A stretch of 64,000 nucleotides of DNA from Microbacterium saperdae. Lineage in GTDB: Bacteria; Actinomycetota; Actinomycetes; Actinomycetales; Microbacteriaceae. The DNA lies in contig NZ_VFOX01000002.1 in the NCBI RefSeq assembly GCF_006716345.1, positions 62,001-126,000 of the forward strand, read 5' to 3'. The notes below the pieces were generated by a model. It was given only the letters and a program-made list of their open reading frames with translations. It was not told the origin of the DNA and ran no database searches. Below are positions 18,793 to 26,981 of the stretch, one piece after another. A program made the position numbers and the translations under genes. Positions within the stretch are counted from its first letter, which is position 1. Every line of letters begins with the position of its first letter.

Positions 18793-20111
18793 GGCAGCCT
18801 GTTCGCGGTCGTGTCGGTGCGGGCCGTGAAGGACCCGGTGACGGGAGCCTCATCCGAATGCTGCGGTGCGAGCTTCGTGCAGATGCCGGCGATGATCGCC
18901 ATGCCGGCGAACATCGCGAGGACCGACCAGATGCTGCCGGTCCAGGCGATGAGCTGCGTCGCGAACCACGGCGAGAAACCGGCCCAGATCGCCGCTCCGA
19001 CACCGTAGGACAGCGCGATCGAGGTGTAGCGCGACTGCGGCCGGAACATCTGCGCGAGCAGAGCCGCGATCGGGGCGTAGGTCGCACTCATCGCGATGCG
19101 CACCAGGGAGGCGAACAGGAAGATGAGCGGCTCGACGCGGCCCGGCATCACGAGCATGAACGGCACGAACGTGAGCACCGAGGTGATCAGACCGATGTAC
19201 ATCACGTTCTTGCGCCCCCACTTGTCGCCCAGCCAGGCGATGGGGAGGGTCACGACGAACTCCACGAACGAGGCGATCGTCATGGCGTCGAGGATGACCT
19301 GCTCGCTGATCGCGATCGTGTCGCCGGTCGCGTAGGCCGTGGCGAACGTGGTCGCGAGGTAGTAGCCGCCGGTCGAGATCGGCAGGATGCCGATGCCGAG
19401 CAGGATCGGACGCCAGTTGGTGCGCAGCGCATAGGCGAGCGGCATGGACTGCTTGCGGCCCTCGACCTTCGCCTCGAAGACCGGCGTCTCCTCGACGCGG
19501 TAGCGGACCCAGAACCCGACGCCGACCAGCACGATCGACAGCAGGAACGGGATGCGCCATCCGCCGTTCATGATGAAGTCGTCGCCGACGCGCGACATGA
19601 TCGCGAAGATGCCGGAGGCGAGCAGCGCACCGGCCGGGTTGCCGAGCTGCGTGAAGCCGCCGTAGAAGGTCTTGGACTTCTCGGGGGCGTGCTCGACGCT
19701 CATCAGCACCGCACCACCCCACTCGCCGCCGACCGCGAGACCCTGCACGGCGCGCAGGAGGATCAGGAGGATCGGCGCCAGGATGCCGATGTTCTCGTAG
19801 GTGGGGAGGCAACCGACCAGCACGGTCGCCGCGCCCATCAGCAGCAGGGTGATGACGAGCGAGGTGCGCCGGCCGAGCTTGTCGCCGATGTGACCGAAGA
19901 TGATGCCGCCGAGGGGGCGGACGAGGAACGCGACGGCGAAGGTCGCGAACGCGGCAGCCGTCTCGGCGAGACGGTCACCGCTGGGGAAGAACAGCGGTCC
20001 GAACACGAGGGCGGCGGCCGTCGCGTAGACGTAGAAGTCGTACCACTCGATGGTGGTGCCGACGAAGGCGGCGAAGCCTGCGCGTCGCGCCTTGGTGTGG
20101 GTGGAAGTCAT
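18789..20111 (-). CDS. MFS metabolite:H+ symporter (MHS family)
   Basis: A 440-residue importer of the proline/betaine/shikimate type. It has the hallmark GTTIEWYDFYVYATAAALVFG at the first helix, GHIGDKLGRRTSL in the 2-3 loop and RAVQGLAVGGEWGGAVLM in helix 5. First gene of the operon; its promoter lies in the intergenic region shared with the Lrp regulator and containing the large inverted repeat. It likely imports the guanidino or N-acylated substrate handled by the downstream enzymes. Confidence 0.88.
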   Translation of the reverse strand: MTSTHTKARRAGFAAFVGTTIEWYDFYVYATAAALVFGPLFFPSGDRLAETAAAFATFAVAFLVRPLGGIIFGHIGDKLGRRTSLVITLLLMGAATVLVGCLPTYENIGILAPILLILLRAVQGLAVGGEWGGAVLMSVEHAPEKSKTFYGGFTQLGNPAGALLASGIFAIMSRVGDDFIMNGGWRIPFLLSIVLVGVGFWVRYRVEETPVFEAKVEGRKQSMPLAYALRTNWRPILLGIGILPISTGGYYLATTFATAYATGDTIAISEQVILDAMTIASFVEFVVTLPIAWLGDKWGRKNVMYIGLITSVLTFVPFMLVMPGRVEPLIFLFASLVRIAMSATYAPIAALLAQMFRPQSRYTSIALSYGVGAAIWAGFSPWFATQLIAWTGSIWSVLAMFAGMAIIAGICTKLAPQHSDEAPVTGSFTARTDTTANRLP

Positions 20112-20184
20112 GTGAGACCCGCTCCTTTGCGGAAGATGTCGGATAGCGATGGATGCTACGGCCGCACAGCGGGGTCAGGCAAGG

Positions 20185-20224
20185 GCAGAACTCCAGTGAG
20201 AATGCTCATTCACTGGAGTTCTGC
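20185..20224. promoter_or_regulatory. Perfect 15-bp inverted repeat (probable Lrp operator)
   Basis: Left arm GCAGAACTCCAGTGA (20185-20199), 10-nt spacer, right arm TCACTGGAGTTCTGC (20210-20224). It lies between the divergent MFS operon and the Lrp gene. Perfect arms this long are unusual and suggest a high-affinity operator for the adjacent tandem-domain Lrp protein. A -10 TAGGCT for the Lrp gene lies at 20272-20277. Confidence 0.7.
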
Positions 20225-20334
20225 ACACACCTACGCGCAATGCTCACCTTCCCCTCAGCGCTCGCGACTCCTAGGCTGAAGATGTGTCCCCGCAAGCGTG
20301 CGTTCCGGGGAAACTGACGAAACGGACGGAAGCC

Positions 20335-21231
20335 ATGGATTTCGACGCCGAACTGATCCGCGCTCTTCAGGAGGACGGACGCGCCAGCATCCGCTCCCTC
20401 GCGCTGCACCTCGGCCAGTCGCGCGCCGCCGTGGCCGCCCGACTGCGCACCATGCTCGACGATCGCACCGTACGCGTGGTCGCCGCCGTCGATCCGGTGT
20501 TCCTCGGTCAGCACGTGCTCGCGCACGTGTCGATCCGCACCGACGGCACGGTCGAGGCCGTCGCTGAGCATCTGCGCGACATGCACGAGACCGTGCTGGT
20601 GTCGGCGGTCGGGGGTTCGCACGACCTGGTCACCGAGGTGCGGCTCGGGTCGATGGAGGAGCTGCACGATCTGCTCGCCCAGATCCGGGCGATCACCGGC
20701 GTGCTCGACATCAACACCATCATCTACTCCACCGTCGTGAAGGGCTTCTTCGTCTCGGAGTACCACGGCGACGTGACGCTCGACGGCATCGACGAGGCCC
20801 TGATCGAGCAGCTGCAGACCGACGGCCGCACCAGCTTCCGCGCCCTGGGCGAGGCCGTGCGCCTCTCCCCCTCGGCGGTCGCCACCCGTGTACAGCGGCT
20901 GATCGACGGCGGCGTCATCAAGATCAGCGCGGTCGAAGCGCGCGGCCTCGCGCACCGGCAGCTGTCGATGGGCGTCGGGCTGAACCTCGACCACGATGAC
21001 GAGAGCGTGATCGAGGCGCTGCGCACGGGCAGGGGTGTCGACTTCGCCGCCCGCACACTCGGCCGCTTCGATGCGGTCGCGACACTCGTCGAGCCCTCGG
21101 CCGGCGCCCTGTACGCAAGCCTCGAGCGGCTGCGGGCGCTGCCCGGCGTGACCCGCATCGAGGCCTGGCTGCACCTCGCCGTGCTGAAAGAGGACTACGC
21201 CCGCACGCTCCGCCCGCTGCGCACGGAGTGA
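20335..21231 (+). CDS. Lrp/AsnC-family regulator with two tandem modules
   Basis: A 298-residue protein with two complete Lrp units: helix-turn-helix about 3-50 (LIRALQEDGRASIRSLALHL), effector-binding domain about 60-140, a second helix-turn-helix about 147-190 (LIEQLQTDGRTSFRALGEAV), and a second effector domain. Ordinary Lrp proteins are about 150 residues, so this is a fused duplicate. Divergent from the guanidino operon and probably its regulator. The ATG at 20335 gives a normal N-terminus, but GTG at 20284, 6 bases after a TAGGCT -10, would allow a leaderless start with 17 extra residues. Confidence 0.87.
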   Translation: MDFDAELIRALQEDGRASIRSLALHLGQSRAAVAARLRTMLDDRTVRVVAAVDPVFLGQHVLAHVSIRTDGTVEAVAEHLRDMHETVLVSAVGGSHDLVTEVRLGSMEELHDLLAQIRAITGVLDINTIIYSTVVKGFFVSEYHGDVTLDGIDEALIEQLQTDGRTSFRALGEAVRLSPSAVATRVQRLIDGGVIKISAVEARGLAHRQLSMGVGLNLDHDDESVIEALRTGRGVDFAARTLGRFDAVATLVEPSAGALYASLERLRALPGVTRIEAWLHLAVLKEDYARTLRPLRTE

Positions 21232-21291
21232 GTGCGGGCGGGCGGCGTCAACCCCCTGCGGGTGGGCCTCCCGCGCAGCCATACTGTCCGG

Positions 21292-21783
21292 ATGACAGAG
21301 GCAGCCGAGCCGGAGCGGACCGACGACGGCCACCACATCATCGTCGGAGGGCGCCGCTGGCGAGCGACCGACCCCGCCATCCCTGAATCTTTCCGGCAGG
21401 AGCTCGTCGACGAGCTGATGTCCGCACGGCGTGCCGTCAGGTCCGCGGAGCCTGACGCGAGACGGCGCGTGCACGACGCCAAGACCGCACTCGGCGAGCG
21501 CGGAGCACCCTGGTGGGAGGAGGCGTCCGATTCGGATGCGGATGACCGGATCGCGGCCACGATCCGCGCACTCGCCCGCAAGCGCACCGAGTCTTCGCTC
21601 TGCCCGAGCGACGTCGCCCGGACGGTCGGCGGCGAATCTTGGCGGTCGGCGATGGATGACGTCCGACGCGTCGCGGAGCGCCTGTCCGACAGCGGCGAGA
21701 TCGTCGTGACGCAGAAGGGCGAGGAGGTGCGGATCGCCGAGGCCCGCGGCCCCGTGCGCATCAAGAGGGGCCCCGCGCTCTGA
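21292..21783 (+). CDS. DUF3253 family protein
   Basis: A 163-residue cytoplasmic protein. The N-terminal part has HHIIVGGRRWRATDPAIP and LGERGAPWWEE; the C-terminal half is DUF3253 (SLCPSDVARTVGG, WRSAMDDVRRVAERL, GPVRIKRG), which looks like a winged-helix fold. Some databases label relatives as biopolymer transporter Tol, without support in the sequence. No Shine-Dalgarno; TACTGT at 21282-21287 is close to the ATG. Role unknown. Confidence 0.78.
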   Translation: MTEAAEPERTDDGHHIIVGGRRWRATDPAIPESFRQELVDELMSARRAVRSAEPDARRRVHDAKTALGERGAPWWEEASDSDADDRIAATIRALARKRTESSLCPSDVARTVGGESWRSAMDDVRRVAERLSDSGEIVVTQKGEEVRIAEARGPVRIKRGPAL

Positions 21784-21946
21784 GAATCAGGCGAGCGCGG
21801 CGTCAAGCAGAGCCGACAGCGGGCGCGACATCCGCTCGGGCCATGCGTCCGACCCTACGCATCCGCCGGCGTCGCGTCGATGGCACCGGCACGCGAGCGC
21901 GGCGCGCCGTCACCGCGCGTTCACCCGGCACCGCCAGACTGCGAGC

Positions 21947-23353
21947 ATGAGCGAACCCGATTCTCGCCCCGCCGTTCCGGAACCCCCGGCGATCGCGAAC
22001 AGCGGCGCCGTCGGCGTGATCGGTCTCGACCTGCGCGGCGAGACTCCCGCGCCGAAGAAGCAGGTCTACTCGTGGGCACTGTGGGACTGGGCGACGCAGC
22101 CCTTCAACACCGTCATCCTCACCTTCGTCTTCACGGCGCTGTACCTGGTGGGCACCGGGTTCCTCCCGCCGGAGATCGCCTCCCTCGGAGAGGACGACCC
22201 GATCCGGCTCGCCGCCGAGGCCGACCTGGCGTCGGGGCTCGGACTCGGATCGACCATCGCCGCCTTCGGCATCCTGCTGCTCGCCCCGGTACTCGGACAA
22301 CGAGCGGATGCCGCGGGACGCCAGAAGCTCTGGCTCGGCATCGGCACCGGCGCGCTGGTGCTGTGCATGCTCGGCCTCTGGTTCGTGGAGCCGACCCCGA
22401 GCCTGTTCTGGCTGGGCGTCGCCCTGATCTCGGCGGCCACGGTGTTCCAGGAGATCGCCGCGGTCAACTCCAACGCCATGCTGATCGGCATCGCCAACCC
22501 CAAGAACGTCGGCCGCATCTCGGGCCTCGGATGGGGCTTCGGCTACCTCGGCGGCATCATCGCGCTCGTGATCGTGGTGGTGCTCGACACCTTCGACTGG
22601 TTCGGGATGTCGACCGACAACGGGCTCGCGTACCGCCTCATCGCCGTCGGCTGCGCGGTCTGGGCCATCATCTTCAGCATCCCGATCTTCCTGAACGTGC
22701 CGGAGCCGTCCCTCGGCCGCCCCGAGCGCAAGGTCGGATTCTTCCGCTCGTACGTGCTGCTCGTCACCGACATCCGAGGTCTCTACCGCGACCCCGAGAC
22801 CCGCCCCACCTTCTGGTACCTGCTCTCGAGCGCCGTCTTCCGCGACGGACTCGGCGGCGTCTTCGCGTTCGGTGCGATCATCGGCACGGCCGTCTTCAAG
22901 TTCGACACGCAGGACATCATCATCTTCGGCATCGCCGCGAACCTGATCGCCGGCGTCTCGACCATCCTCGCCGGTCGTCTCGACGACCGCGTCGGTCCGA
23001 AGCGCATCATCCTGGCCTCGATCGGATCGATGATCGTCGCCGGCCTCGCGGTGTTCCTGCTGCGCGACGGCGGTTCGCTCGTGTTCTGGGTCGGCGGTCT
23101 CATCCTGTGCGCCTTCGTGGGTCCGGCGCAGGCCGCGGCACGCTCGTTCCTCGCCCGGGTCACCCCGGCCGGACGTGAGGGCGAGATCTTCGGCCTCTAC
23201 GCCACCACCGGACGCGCGGCGAGCTGGATGGCCTCGGGCGCGTGGACGCTGCTGATCGTTCTGACCAGCCAGACCGCGTACGGCATCCTCGGCATCATGG
23301 TCGTGCTGATCGCCGGATTCCTGCTGCTGCTCCCGGTCAAGGCACCGCGCTGA
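21947..23353 (+). CDS. UMF1/Atg22-like MFS transporter
   Basis: A 468-residue membrane protein of the UMF1 (vacuole effluxer Atg22-like) family. A 35-residue soluble N-terminus precedes YSWALWDWATQPFNTVILTFVF, and the family loop RISGLGWGFGYLGGIIAL is present. About 12 hydrophobic segments are visible, and the late EGEIFGLYATTGRAASWM motif is typical. Substrate unknown; relatives are suspected amino-acid or metabolite exporters. The 163 bases before it hold no gene I can support. Confidence 0.85.
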   Translation: MSEPDSRPAVPEPPAIANSGAVGVIGLDLRGETPAPKKQVYSWALWDWATQPFNTVILTFVFTALYLVGTGFLPPEIASLGEDDPIRLAAEADLASGLGLGSTIAAFGILLLAPVLGQRADAAGRQKLWLGIGTGALVLCMLGLWFVEPTPSLFWLGVALISAATVFQEIAAVNSNAMLIGIANPKNVGRISGLGWGFGYLGGIIALVIVVVLDTFDWFGMSTDNGLAYRLIAVGCAVWAIIFSIPIFLNVPEPSLGRPERKVGFFRSYVLLVTDIRGLYRDPETRPTFWYLLSSAVFRDGLGGVFAFGAIIGTAVFKFDTQDIIIFGIAANLIAGVSTILAGRLDDRVGPKRIILASIGSMIVAGLAVFLLRDGGSLVFWVGGLILCAFVGPAQAAARSFLARVTPAGREGEIFGLYATTGRAASWMASGAWTLLIVLTSQTAYGILGIMVVLIAGFLLLLPVKAPR

Positions 23354-23383
23354 GTCGGAGCGCGGGCCGCGGAAGACGGAGAG

Positions 23384-23938
23384 TCAGCGCTGCCAGTTGT
23401 CGGCGAGCTTGTTGAGCAGGCGCGCGAGCTCGGCACTCTCCTCGGGCGTGAAGGCCGCCAGCGCACGTCCGAGCATCTCGCGGCGCTCCCCCCGCATCCC
23501 CCTGGCGACCTTGCGGCCCTCGTCGGTCAGCGCGATGCGCGTGCGCCGGGCGTCATCGGGGTCGGCCTCGCGACGCACGTAGCCGCGATCGACGCCCTGC
23601 TGCACGAGTCGTGATGCGCGGGGCTGGTCCACACCGATCGCCTCGCCCAGTGCGCTCACGCTGAGCGGAGCGGATGCGGCGGCCAGGGCTTCGAGCATCC
23701 GCATGCGCGCGGGGCCGCCGAGGCGTCCGGAGGGGTCGGTCATCCACGGCGGAGTGCCCGGGTGGCCGTGCCCGAACGGGTCGCCGTGTCCGTGCTCATG
23801 TCCGTGCGGACCCCCGTGCCAGCCGTGCGGGCCGCCGTGACCGCGACCGCCGGGTCCTCGTTCGCCGGGGCGTCGGCCACGCAGACGGGACAGCGCCTGG
23901 GCGATGGCTTCGGACGGGTCGATCTCTTCGGAGGTCAC
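23384..23938 (-). CDS. MarR-family regulator with His/Gly-rich N-terminus
   Basis: A 184-residue regulator. Residues about 20-60 are a low-complexity His/Gly stretch (HGGPHGWHGGPHGHEHGHGD), followed by a MarR winged helix (LSVSALGEAIGVDQPRASRLV, wing RREADPDDARRTRIALTDEG). The tail suggests metal binding. GTG start: there is no Shine-Dalgarno, but a -10 TAAAAT lies 6 bases upstream, as for a leaderless mRNA. Divergent from a second His-rich DNA-binding-like protein; the shared control region has a perfect inverted repeat. Confidence 0.85.
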   Translation of the reverse strand: MTSEEIDPSEAIAQALSRLRGRRPGERGPGGRGHGGPHGWHGGPHGHEHGHGDPFGHGHPGTPPWMTDPSGRLGGPARMRMLEALAAASAPLSVSALGEAIGVDQPRASRLVQQGVDRGYVRREADPDDARRTRIALTDEGRKVARGMRGERREMLGRALAAFTPEESAELARLLNKLADNWQR

Positions 23939-23944
23939 ACGCTG

Positions 23945-24020
23945 ATTTTACATGCGACTTGACATGCATTCAGATCGCATGTCACACTACATGTACATGC
24001 ACTGTGACATACACATGCAC
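23945..24020. promoter_or_regulatory. Divergent promoter region with CATG-rich operator
   Basis: Inverted repeat GACATGC (23961-23967) / GCATGTC (23977-23983) lies between the -35 TTGACA (23959-23964) and the probable -10 (about 23983-23988) of the rightward gene, and covers the -35 zone of the leftward gene, whose -10 TAAAAT is at 23945-23950. Further ACATG words follow at 23988-24016. Well placed for repression of both genes. Confidence 0.65.
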
Positions 24021-24041
24021 ACTGACAACTAAGGACTTCCC

Positions 24042-24863
24042 ATGAACACCTCTGAATCTCAGACCCCTGACAGCACCTCCCGCCCCTTCGGCTACTGGCT
24101 GAAGGCCGCCGACCGCCTGATGGCGGCCGAGTTCGCCACCGCCTTCGAGGGCGAGCACGCGAGTCGCCGCGACTGGCGGCTGCTCAACATCATCGACGGC
24201 ACCGTCCCGGCTCGCCGCCCCCTGAACGACCACAAGCTGCGTCCCCTCGTCGAGCGCGGCTGGGTCGCCCCCGAGGGTGAAGGCTGGACGCTCACCGACG
24301 ACGGGCGCGCCGCCAAGGATCGCCTCGGCGCGATCGTCGACGGCATCCGCTCCAAGGTCACCGACGCCGTCTCCGCCGAGGAGATGGCCACCACCCTCGC
24401 CTCGCTCGAGAAGATCGCGCGCGCGTTCGGATGGGATGAGGAGACTCCTCTCCCCCGCGGGCGCCGCCACGGCTTCGGCGGACACGGACACGGACGTGGA
24501 CACGGCTTCCCGCGCGGCTTCGGCCGTCCGTTCGGTCGGGGCTTCGGACCGGGCCGCGGCTTCGGTCCGGATCACGGTCTCGGTCCCGATGCGCGCGACG
24601 GCGACTGCCGCGGCGCGCACAGCGACCACGACCACGGCCACGGCCACGGCCACGGCCACGGTCACGGGCACGGATTCGACTCCCGTCACGGCTTCGGTCC
24701 GCGGGACGACGCCGGACACGAGCACGCCGGACACGAGCACGCCGGACACGAGCCTCGCGACCACAGCCGCGGCCACCACGGTCCGCAGCGGATCGTCCGC
24801 CTCACGCAGCACGCGTACGAGCGCGGCTTCGACGCCGGCTACTCACGAGGCCGCGACGCCTGA
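24042..24863 (+). CDS. Winged-helix-like protein with long His/Gly-rich C-terminus
   Basis: A 273-residue protein. Residues about 10-125 look like a MarR/PadR-type winged helix (WRLLNIID, LRPLVERGWV, GWTLTDDGRAAKDRL). Residues about 140-255 are extremely rich in His and Gly, including a run of HG dipeptides and three copies of AGHEH, encoded by 6-bp and 15-bp DNA repeats (24625-24672 and 24711-24752). It ends RLTQHAYERGFDAGYSRGRDA. The tail could chelate Ni, Zn or Cu. Divergent from the similar MarR gene; the pair may form a metal-responsive switch. Function unproven. Confidence 0.75.
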   Translation: MNTSESQTPDSTSRPFGYWLKAADRLMAAEFATAFEGEHASRRDWRLLNIIDGTVPARRPLNDHKLRPLVERGWVAPEGEGWTLTDDGRAAKDRLGAIVDGIRSKVTDAVSAEEMATTLASLEKIARAFGWDEETPLPRGRRHGFGGHGHGRGHGFPRGFGRPFGRGFGPGRGFGPDHGLGPDARDGDCRGAHSDHDHGHGHGHGHGHGHGFDSRHGFGPRDDAGHEHAGHEHAGHEPRDHSRGHHGPQRIVRLTQHAYERGFDAGYSRGRDA

Positions 24864-24885
24864 TCAGTCCGTGCCAGCACGTGAG

Positions 24886-24915
24886 AAGGGACGGATGCTT
24901 CGGCATCCGTCCCTT
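24886..24915. terminator. Strong bidirectional terminator
   Basis: Perfect 13-bp stem AAGGGACGGATGC (24886-24898) / GCATCCGTCCCTT (24903-24915) with a TTCG tetraloop, between two convergent genes; the AA/TT ends and a following T supply short T-tracts on both sides. Confidence 0.85.
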
Positions 24916-24922
24916 TCTGCGT

Positions 24923-25891
24923 CTACCCCGCTGCCCGCACCTCGTCAGCAGGCAGGACTCCCCCGGACGCGGGTTCGGCATACGCGTGCAGGGCGCGATA
25001 CATCGCCGAGAGCGATGCGAAGCCGGCGAGTCGGGCGCGCTCAGCCTGCGACATGCGGGAATGGCGCGCCTGCAGGTCCCGCGCCGTACGGACCCGCGCC
25101 CCGCGCAACGCTTCGCGGACCGTGCTCCCCTCGGCGGCGAAGGCCGTCTGGAGCGTGCGCGACGACACCCCGAACCGCACCGCGATCGATGTGGCGGTCA
25201 CGTTCGCATCGCGATGGTGTGCCGCGATGAACGCCGTGACGGCGTCCACGATCCCCTCGTACGGCGTGACGTTCTCGAGAACCGTCCGCGCGCACGCCTC
25301 CACGATCGCATCCGCACTGAGGGCGATCAGGTCGGGTTCGTCGGCGGGTCCCGGAGGCGTCGCGCACACCCCGTGGACGAAGGCGTAGAACGGGGCGATC
25401 CGCCGCCAGGGAAGCGAGGGACCACCCGCGTCGACATGTAGCTCGCCGAGTGCGGGCGCCACGAGATGCGCGGCCACTCGCAGCGCGATGACCTCGTTGT
25501 GCGCGGCGGTGAGTCGCACTTCGATCCGTGTGTCGCCGGGCGCGACCAACACGACCGAAGAACCCCGGCGGACGATCGGTCCGCCCGCCGTGACGGTCAG
25601 CGCACCTGTGCGCGCGACCAGCAGCAAGGCGTGTCGTGCCGGCTCCGCGCGACGGTCCCACACCACCGTCGCCGCGGCACCGTCCAGCAGCGCGAAGCTC
25701 GTCCGCTCGTCATGCGCGTGACGGATCTGGAGCCTGCCATCGTCCGCGACGCGCAGTACCGTCAGATTCGCATCGGCGAGCCGCCGAACAGCGTTCCGAG
25801 CTCCGCTTCCCTGATCGGCGGTGCCGGTCCCGCCCACGCGCAACGTCTGCTTCGCGAAGGCCGCCCGTGGGCGCGCGACAGATCCGTGCAC
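24923..25891 (-). CDS. AraC-family regulator
   Basis: A 322-residue protein. The C-terminal AraC domain (about 220-315) reads IVDAVTAFIAAHHRDANVTA, VSSRTLQTAFAAEGSTVREAL and LAGFASLSAMYRALHAY. The N-terminal 200 residues are an AraC-binding-type domain (VWDRRAEPARHALLLV, APGDTRIEVRL). The GTG at 25891 has GAGAGGA 6 bases upstream and is preferred over the longer open frame. Target unknown; it is not obviously linked to the pilus locus upstream. 25892-26033 shows nothing recognisable. Confidence 0.78.
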   Translation of the reverse strand: MHGSVARPRAAFAKQTLRVGGTGTADQGSGARNAVRRLADANLTVLRVADDGRLQIRHAHDERTSFALLDGAAATVVWDRRAEPARHALLLVARTGALTVTAGGPIVRRGSSVVLVAPGDTRIEVRLTAAHNEVIALRVAAHLVAPALGELHVDAGGPSLPWRRIAPFYAFVHGVCATPPGPADEPDLIALSADAIVEACARTVLENVTPYEGIVDAVTAFIAAHHRDANVTATSIAVRFGVSSRTLQTAFAAEGSTVREALRGARVRTARDLQARHSRMSQAERARLAGFASLSAMYRALHAYAEPASGGVLPADEVRAAG

Positions 25892-26033
25892 GGGGCGTCC
25901 TCTCGTGATCCGCGTGGCTGCGATGACCGCATCGGGACTGCGGTCGAACCCCCGCCGGCCCGGCGGGTGGAACTGGCACGATGCTAACGACGAGACCGGT
26001 CCCCCGGACACCCTGAGAGCGGTATATCCCCAC

Positions 26034-26981
26034 TTATGAGGGAGCGGCACCAGGGTGGGCCCGCACGACGGCCGACGGCGTCGCTCGCACGACCGCCTGC
26101 GGCCGTGCACGACGCCGCGCATCGCCGAATCCCTGCTGAGCCACATAGGCGGCGATCACGATCAGCCCGAGCCCGAACCACACCGCCCACCAGGGAAATC
26201 CCGGCACTCCGGACGGGCCCGCCATCGCATCGATGTCGGCGACGGGAGTCGGAGTGATCCGCTCTCCCGTGACCACGATCCGATGCGTGTTGATGCCGAG
26301 CGGGGTGCATGTGATCAAGGTGACCAGATCCTCGCCCACGACGGGCCGGATCGTGTCGGCGGCGTCGGGCTCGATCACGACCGTCTCGGTCACACGGTAG
26401 GTGAGCACCCTCTCGAACACCTCCACCGTGAAGGTGTCACCGATCTCGACCCGGTCGAGGTCGGTGAACATCGTCGCATCGGCGAGCCCCCGATGAGCCG
26501 TGATCACGGAGCGCGTGCCGACGCCGCCGATCGGGAAGTGGGACCCTTCGAGGTGCCCGGCACCGCGGGCGAGCACGGCGTCGCTCGTACCGTGATAGAT
26601 CGGCAGGTCCACGTCGATGCGGGGGATGCGCACCCGACCCATCAGTCCATCTCCAGATGCCGAGAGGATACTGTCGTAGTCGAATCCGGTACCGGCCGCC
26701 GCGCCGTCGCTGACGGGACGACTGCCGTTGCGTTCGATGCGCACCGCGCCGGAGCTGAGTGCATCGTTGTAGGCGCGCGCCTGCGCGATCTGCTCTTCCG
26801 CGGAAGGATCAGCGGTCCGCACCGCCTGGTGGTACCCGTCCACCACCAAGGACTGGTTGTAGGAGCTCACCCATTGCGCTGTCATCGGATAGAGGCCCGC
26901 GAGCAGTCCCCCGAGCGCGAGCGCGGCGATCGCGCTCGTGAACAGCCCGGGCCTCCACCGTCGCGCGCGAGCACGGTTCAC
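26034..26981 (-). CDS. Class C sortase (pilus assembly)
   Basis: Membrane transpeptidase that links pilin subunits, 315 residues. N-terminal membrane helix about 12-32, ending in the LYPMTAQW segment common in class C enzymes. The sortase domain has catalytic His163 (TAHRG), Cys225 (TLITCTPLGINTHR) and Arg234. A second C-terminal membrane helix (WWAVWFGLGLIVIAAYVA) is also typical of pilus sortases. The GTG start overlaps the tip-pilin stop by 4 bases (GTGA). Last gene of the pilus operon. Confidence 0.9.
   Translation of the reverse strand: MNRARARRWRPGLFTSAIAALALGGLLAGLYPMTAQWVSSYNQSLVVDGYHQAVRTADPSAEEQIAQARAYNDALSSGAVRIERNGSRPVSDGAAAGTGFDYDSILSASGDGLMGRVRIPRIDVDLPIYHGTSDAVLARGAGHLEGSHFPIGGVGTRSVITAHRGLADATMFTDLDRVEIGDTFTVEVFERVLTYRVTETVVIEPDAADTIRPVVGEDLVTLITCTPLGINTHRIVVTGERITPTPVADIDAMAGPSGVPGFPWWAVWFGLGLIVIAAYVAQQGFGDARRRARPQAVVRATPSAVVRAHPGAAPS

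Noticed and set aside
21787..21946. Possible short minus-strand gene ending DAWPERMSRPLSALLDAALA
   Set aside because: No start codon or ribosome site in frame and no extension with protein-like composition.
24625..24752. Hexamer and 15-bp repeats considered as a CRISPR or regulatory array
   Set aside because: They are in frame inside a gene and encode HG and AGHEH repeats; there are no spacers.
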